A program made the position numbers and the translations under genes. Shown one piece after another: positions 1 through 3,702 of a DNA stretch of 6,106 nucleotides (its first letter is position 1; every line of letters starts with the position of its first letter). The notes under the pieces were generated by a model. The model did not search any database, was not told where the DNA came from, and was given only the letters and a program-made list of their open reading frames with translations. This DNA is from Opitutia bacterium (GTDB lineage: Bacteria; Verrucomicrobiota; Verrucomicrobiia; Opitutales; Seribacteraceae): the NCBI GenBank assembly GCA_018646565.1, contig JABGUO010000421.1, positions 1 through 6,106 on the forward strand, read 5' to 3'.

Positions 1-252
1 AGCAAGCTCTTTTTTGATCAGATGTATGGTTTTTATATCAAGAAAATCCAGGATCCAATGGCTCGTTTCCTGGAGGTTATGGAATTACTCTTTATTTCCG
101 GGTTAATGGTTCGTGGTTCAGCGGGAGTGGCCGCTCTTCTCGGGATGCTGGGAAAAGTTTGTTATATCGGAAAGATCCATGCCTACACTTTTTGGTTCGT
201 TGCCGGGACGATTGGATTTCTTGCCTACGCATCGGGAATATTTGGAAATTAA
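1..252 (+). CDS. nuoL: NADH-quinone oxidoreductase subunit L, C-terminal end (5' partial)
   Basis: The frame is open from the first base to the TAA at 250-252 and gives the last 83 residues of a membrane protein; the true start lies left of the window. NuoL is the distal antiporter-like subunit of the complex I membrane arm in the cytoplasmic membrane, coupling NADH:quinone electron transfer to proton translocation. The fragment begins with FFDQMYGFYIKKIQDP, which matches the 'DxLYD..FVKP' stretch of the long lateral helix (HL) of NuoL. It then has an amphipathic stretch and ends in one hydrophobic segment (about fragment residues 60-79) preceded by GKIHAYTFW, matching the final TM helix of the family. 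The identification rests on this C-terminal pattern and on nuoM and nuoN following directly. The proton-channel residues lie outside the window and cannot be judged. The stop is 13 bases before nuoM, so the genes are very probably co-transcribed. Confidence 0.9.
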   Translation, partial: SKLFFDQMYGFYIKKIQDPMARFLEVMELLFISGLMVRGSAGVAALLGMLGKVCYIGKIHAYTFWFVAGTIGFLAYASGIFGN

Positions 253-265
253 GCAATAGATTACA

Positions 266-1906
266 ATGACTCTTGATCAAATTTTACTTCTCGGTTCCAT
301 AATTGTTCCCGCCCTTTCTTCCGCATTATTATTTGCGGGAATCGGAGGAGGAGATTACTGGGCGAAAAAATTAGCATATATTGGCTTTGGATTTCCTTTT
401 ATTGCAGGCATTGTACTCTTTTTCAATTTTGACGGTTCAAATGGTGGGTATTGTTTTGAAATTTTCCATCCACGAATGGGTTTGCAGGAACTGAAGATTA
501 CTTTTCATCTAGGACTAAACGGGGTTTCTTCCCCTTTATTTGCCATGGCCGGTGTGGTTGGACTTGCCGCAGGTTTGACGGCTATTCGCTCCGGGGCTGA
601 AAGATTGCGTTTATACTTGGCATTATTATTGGTCATGCAGTCCGGGCTCATGGGCCTGTTTGCCAGTATTGATTTATTTTTTTACTACCTCTTTCATGAA
701 TTTGCACTAATTCCCACCTTCATAATGATCGGATTATGGGGGGGGCGAGATCGCAGAAGTATTGCATTGGAAATCACGATTTACCTAACCTTGGGGGCAC
801 TGCTTTCCCTTGGTGGATTGGTCGCGTTAAATGTGATGGTAGATGCGGAAAAATTTGATTTTCCATCACTCTCACTTGCTCTTGCTAATGCTGAGATGCT
901 CGAGTCTACACAAATCAAGATCTTTGGCCTTCTACTCATTGGGTTTGGTATTTTAGTTGCCTTGTTTCCATTTCACACATGGGCAGCAAAAGGTTATGAA
1001 GCTGCCCCGACCTCGGTGTCCATGTTGCATGCAGGCGTTCTGAAGAAGTTTGGACTTTATGGATTGATTCAAATTGCCGCACCTCTCCTACCGGAAGGTG
1101 CCCTTGCTTGGAGTCCCTATTTATTATGGCTTGCCTTAGGAAATGTATTACTGGTTGGATTTGTAACGATTGCTCAGACTAACTTAAAAAGCATGGTAGG
1201 CTATGGTTCAGTCATGCATATGGGGTATTGCTTTCTTGGCTTAGCAGTATGTTCGTCCCTGGGAGCAGGATCTGCAGTGATGCTCATGGTTGCACATGGT
1301 TTATCGGTGGCCTTGATGTTTTTACTTTCAACTTACATACAAAAGAGAAGCGGAACTTTTGAGATGGATGAAATGGGAGGTCTTGCCACTAAGACTCCAG
1401 TCCTGGCCTGTTTTTTTGTAGCAGCTTCTTTGGCCACGATCGGTCTACCCGGTTTTGGAAACTTTTGGGGGGAATTTGGAGTGTTTTTATCTCTCGGCGA
1501 AAATCCAGATCATCGATTGTTTTTAGTTTTAGCAGCTCTAGGTATCATTATTTCTGCCATATTTGGATTGCGAGCAGTAGCCAAAATATTTTTTGGTACT
1601 GGTTCAGATGAATTAATTAAGCATGAAAAAGAAAATCCAATCTCAGATTTAAAACCGGCCGAAATTATCCCTGCGGGAATTATTTTATCCGCACTTTTAT
1701 TTTTGGGATTATGGCCGAGAGGGGTTTCGGACCGAATTGACCAAGAGATTGGTGCCCGATACGAAAAAATTGATTTTGCCGCATTGTCTCAATTTACACC
1801 CGCATGTTGTTTACCAAATGCGGATGATGTTGGTTTAGACAATAACCAGACTTCCTACGATTCATTACAAAAGAGTCTTCCAGTTAAACCGATTTCTGAT
1901 CATTGA
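266..1906 (+). CDS. nuoM: NADH-quinone oxidoreductase subunit M
   Basis: 546 residues, almost wholly hydrophobic with about 14 TM segments. NuoM is the middle antiporter-like proton channel of complex I. Family landmarks seen: E145 in TM5 (FHEFALIP; E. coli E144), the FPFHTW motif at 234-239, K261 in TM8 (AGVLKKFGLYG; E. coli K265), H318 (VMHMG), H344 (VAHGLS) and E403 in TM12 (GFGNFWGEF; E. coli E407). Counting back from FPFHTW, the TM7 lysine (E. coli K234) falls on L230. The loop after it reads WAAKGYEAAPT instead of the common WLPDAH..APT, so this is a divergent NuoM branch. The polar tail after the last TM helix (from about residue 490) is roughly 35 residues longer than in E. coli and holds a Cys pair at 514-515. 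The ATG at 266 is the first start after an in-frame TAG at 257 and has no clear Shine-Dalgarno sequence. The E. coli alignment is from memory. Confidence 0.96.
   Translation: MTLDQILLLGSIIVPALSSALLFAGIGGGDYWAKKLAYIGFGFPFIAGIVLFFNFDGSNGGYCFEIFHPRMGLQELKITFHLGLNGVSSPLFAMAGVVGLAAGLTAIRSGAERLRLYLALLLVMQSGLMGLFASIDLFFYYLFHEFALIPTFIMIGLWGGRDRRSIALEITIYLTLGALLSLGGLVALNVMVDAEKFDFPSLSLALANAEMLESTQIKIFGLLLIGFGILVALFPFHTWAAKGYEAAPTSVSMLHAGVLKKFGLYGLIQIAAPLLPEGALAWSPYLLWLALGNVLLVGFVTIAQTNLKSMVGYGSVMHMGYCFLGLAVCSSLGAGSAVMLMVAHGLSVALMFLLSTYIQKRSGTFEMDEMGGLATKTPVLACFFVAASLATIGLPGFGNFWGEFGVFLSLGENPDHRLFLVLAALGIIISAIFGLRAVAKIFFGTGSDELIKHEKENPISDLKPAEIIPAGIILSALLFLGLWPRGVSDRIDQEIGARYEKIDFAALSQFTPACCLPNADDVGLDNNQTSYDSLQKSLPVKPISDH
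738..745 (+). other. run of eight G inside nuoM
   Basis: An uninterrupted G8 tract codes for the end of Leu-Trp-Gly-Gly-Arg just after TM5 of NuoM (residues 157-161). The reading frame continues correctly across it, so the assembled length is consistent with an intact gene. Such tracts are prone to slippage and sequencing error. No regulatory role is implied by the sequence alone. Confidence 0.9.
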
Positions 1907-1910
1907 GATG
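1897..1910 (+). promoter_or_regulatory. nuoM stop / nuoN start junction, probable translational coupling
   Basis: The nuoM TGA (1904-1906) is followed by a single G and then the nuoN ATG (1908-1910). No Shine-Dalgarno-like sequence is seen in the preceding 20 bases, which are nuoM codons containing a TGATCA palindrome at 1897-1902. The spacing suggests that ribosomes ending nuoM re-initiate on nuoN, keeping the two subunits near equal stoichiometry. That is inference from the arrangement. Confidence 0.55.
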
Positions 1911-3455
1911 GAACATTATTTAAATTTCTCAAACACAAACATTTGGTCTGAAATTTGGCCTGAATTAGCACTTGCGCTTGCTGCAATTGTATTACTGGGA
2001 ATCGATCTTTTTCGAAAATCAGATAAACCCATTGTTTCGATTGGTAGTCTGGCAATCGTTTTTCAAGCGGGCCTTCTAATTTTTCACCTTTTTGATTACC
2101 TCGCTTGGCACCATACTTTTGACCGGGAAACTTTTTCTGGCATGCTTCATCAGGGAATTCAGGGCGATGTGATGAGAACTTTTTTCTTATTATCCTCTCT
2201 TCTTGTCTCCGTTCTTGGACATCAATATTTAAAAAACAAAAAATTACGGACTGGTGAATTTCATCACCTTACCATGCTTGCTACTGCTGGTTTGATGTTA
2301 TTGGTTCAGAGTAATCATTTCATAATGCTTTTTGTTGCATTAGAAACGGTTGCGGTTTGTTTTTACACCCTGGTTGCGTACAATCGGGAATCAGCGAAGT
2401 CATTAGAAGCGGGTATTAAGTATTTAATCTTTGGTGCGTTGAGTTCTTCCCTTCTTCTTTTTGGGATCGTTCTTCTTTATGGTGTCGCAGGAAACCCGGA
2501 GGCATGGGGTGCAAACTACATCGGTTTTGAAGGGCAGGACCCATTAGGATTTCAATATCTTGGGAATTTATTGGAAGCAAATCCTGACCATTTATTACTT
2601 CGTGCGGGAGTGGTACTTATTATTGCAGGAATTGCGTTTAAGATTGGTGCAGCCCCTTTTCAAATTTGGGTGCCTGATGTTTATCACGGTTCTCCAATGC
2701 CAATTACTGCATTTCTTGCCGTGTCATCTAAAGCCGCTGGTTTTTTTGTTCTTCTCAATTTAGTGAATGGGCCATTTTTAGGGATGTCTGAATTTCTAAT
2801 GCCACTGCTCGGATTTGTGGCAACTTTTACTATTTTCTTTGGGAACTTAGCTGCCTGTACGCAAAGAAATATTAAAAGGATGCTTGGTTTGTCTGGTGTT
2901 GCCCATGCGGGTTATCTTTTGGTCGCGATTATGGCTTCCATGCAATTTGCGGGGGATAGCGATCGAGCAGTTTGGGTACTCTTCTTTTACCTCTTTATAT
3001 ACTTACTTGCTTCTTTCGCGGTGTTTGGGGTGATGACTGTAGCCCGATTGAATGATGAAACCGAACATGAATTTTCCCATTACGAGGATTTAGCGAAAAA
3101 GCACCCTTGGCTTGGCTTTGTTTTAGTATCTGGGATTGGTTCCCTTGCAGGAATACCTCCCTTTGCAGGATTTGTGGCCAAACTTCTATTAATTTCAATT
3201 GCGTACGAAGCCCAACTGTACTTTTCACTTGCTGCAATGGTAATCGGGGTGGTGATTTCTATTTTCTATTATTTTGGCTGGATGCGAGAAATTACCTTTC
3301 ATCCCAAACCCTCCTTTTCTGATGAGGAGGAAGAGAAGGAAGACCCATGGTTAAATGTTCCGCGTATGGGCCTGTTTAAATTCTGTATGCTTGCACTTGC
3401 TGTATCTTCAATCGTGCTAGGCATTTGGCAGGGCCCCTTCGGGGACGCGTTTTAA
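1908..3455 (+). CDS. nuoN: NADH-quinone oxidoreductase subunit N
   Basis: 515 residues with about 14 TM helices. NuoN is the antiporter-like subunit of the complex I membrane arm closest to the small-subunit E-channel region. The family's key residues are all present: E146 in TM5 (VALETVAV; E. coli E133), K245 in TM7 (GIAFKIGAAPFQIW; E. coli K217), K275 in TM8 (AVSSKAAGF; E. coli K247) and K425 in TM12 (GFVAKLLL; E. coli K395). PDVYHGSPMPITAFLA at 256-271 is the typical NuoN signature, and CTQRNIKRMLGLSGVAHAGY at 317-336 matches the TM10 region. It is about 30 residues longer than E. coli NuoN, partly from a longer loop between TM6 and TM7 (about 193-228) and a strongly acidic loop (471-480, SDEEEEKEDP) before the last TM helix. 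The start is one base after the nuoM stop. It is the last nuo gene seen, which fits the usual end of a nuoA-N operon. The E. coli numbering is from memory. Confidence 0.96.
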   Translation: MEHYLNFSNTNIWSEIWPELALALAAIVLLGIDLFRKSDKPIVSIGSLAIVFQAGLLIFHLFDYLAWHHTFDRETFSGMLHQGIQGDVMRTFFLLSSLLVSVLGHQYLKNKKLRTGEFHHLTMLATAGLMLLVQSNHFIMLFVALETVAVCFYTLVAYNRESAKSLEAGIKYLIFGALSSSLLLFGIVLLYGVAGNPEAWGANYIGFEGQDPLGFQYLGNLLEANPDHLLLRAGVVLIIAGIAFKIGAAPFQIWVPDVYHGSPMPITAFLAVSSKAAGFFVLLNLVNGPFLGMSEFLMPLLGFVATFTIFFGNLAACTQRNIKRMLGLSGVAHAGYLLVAIMASMQFAGDSDRAVWVLFFYLFIYLLASFAVFGVMTVARLNDETEHEFSHYEDLAKKHPWLGFVLVSGIGSLAGIPPFAGFVAKLLLISIAYEAQLYFSLAAMVIGVVISIFYYFGWMREITFHPKPSFSDEEEEKEDPWLNVPRMGLFKFCMLALAVSSIVLGIWQGPFGDAF

Positions 3456-3466
3456 ACTGTTTTTTT
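3434..3466 (+). terminator. weak candidate terminator at the end of nuoN
   Basis: The last nuoN codons contain a short perfect GC hairpin, CCCC (3434-3437) with GGGG (3441-3444). It can also be read as a 3-bp stem closed by a stable C(UUCG)G tetraloop. T-rich DNA follows: TTTT at 3450-3453 and T7 at 3460-3466. The stem is short and the long T run is 15 bases away, so this is a poor match to a classic intrinsic terminator. Its place between the operon end and a convergent tRNA makes some termination here plausible. On the - strand the same hairpin has no following T run. Confidence 0.3.
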
Positions 3467-3469
3467 AAA

Positions 3470-3554
3470 TGGTGCCCGAGGAGAGACTCGAACTCTCACG
3501 CCCTAAGACAATAGATCCTAAATCTATCGCGTCTACCAATTCCGCCACCCGGGC
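3470..3554 (-). tRNA. tRNA-Leu (anticodon UAG)
   Basis: The reverse complement folds as a complete 85-nt class II tRNA. Acceptor arms GCCCGGG and CTCGGGC pair over 7 bp with one G-U. The D arm contains GGTAGA. The anticodon stem ATAGA/TCTAT holds the loop TTTAGGA, with anticodon TAG at plus-strand positions 3518-3520. A 13-nt variable region follows, and the T arm is GAGAG-TTCGAGT-CTCTC. The discriminator base is A, as expected for leucine, and CCA is encoded (plus-strand TGG at 3470-3472). UAG reads CUN codons. The gene is convergent with nuoN, its 3' end 14 bases from the nuoN stop, and divergent from the coiled-coil gene. No second tRNA is seen nearby. Confidence 0.97.
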
Positions 3555-3564
3555 TAAATAACCA

Positions 3565-3593
3565 TACATAAATGAATATTTCTAGGAACTCAA
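3565..3593 (-). promoter_or_regulatory. proximal sigma-70-like promoter candidate for tRNA-Leu
   Basis: Reading the - strand, TTGAGT (plus positions 3588-3593) is separated by exactly 17 bases from TATGTA (3565-3570). Transcription would begin about 4-6 bases before the mature tRNA 5' end at 3554. The -35 agrees with TTGACA at four positions but the -10 is a poor match. Placement is good; the call is inference from motif and spacing only. Confidence 0.4.
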
Positions 3594-3619
3594 TTCTATA
3601 TTTAGGTTTAACGATTTTT

Positions 3620-3648
3620 ATTATAAATGATTCTGATCATGCTCATAA
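3620..3648 (-). promoter_or_regulatory. distal promoter candidate for tRNA-Leu
   Basis: The - strand carries a perfect TATAAT (plus 3620-3625) with a weak -35-like TTATGA (plus 3643-3648) 17 bases upstream. It would give a leader of roughly 60 bases ahead of the tRNA. It could act instead of, or together with, the proximal candidate. AT-rich DNA produces such matches easily. Confidence 0.3.
3627..3640. repeat. short inverted repeat in the divergent promoter region
   Basis: ATGAT (3627-3631) and ATCAT (3636-3640) form 5-bp inverted arms around TCTG. The element lies in the spacer of the distal tRNA promoter candidate and overlaps the -35 of one coiled-coil gene promoter candidate, a position where an operator could affect both directions. 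It is short enough to be chance. Confidence 0.25.
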
Positions 3649-3695
3649 TTTTAAGTAAAATCCGGTCTTGCTTCCTGTTTATTGCATCGCATAAT
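3633..3695 (+). promoter_or_regulatory. promoter candidates for the coiled-coil gene
   Basis: Two overlapping possibilities are seen. (a) TTGCTT (3668-3673), a 16-base spacer and CATAAT (3690-3695), which would start transcription at or within a base or two of the ATG at 3703 and give a leaderless message. (b) CTGATC (3633-3638), a 17-base spacer and TAAAAT (3656-3661), which would give a leader of about 35 bases. No Shine-Dalgarno sequence precedes the ATG, which fits (a) but does not exclude (b). Confidence 0.35.
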
Positions 3696-3702
3696 TAAAA
3701 CT

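Noticed and set aside
2560..3322. Several short frames on both strands within nuoN
   Set aside because: All overlap the well-supported nuoN frame and show no family resemblance; they are shadows of the coding sequence.
3451..3469. TTTAAA repeats around the T7 run as a hairpin terminator
   Set aside because: The arms are pure A/T and would form a very weak stem; the T run itself would be consumed in the pairing.
3470..3554. tRNA-Leu as an integration site for a mobile element
   Set aside because: The tRNA 3' end faces nuoN only 14 bases away. There is no integrase and no duplicated tRNA end in the window.
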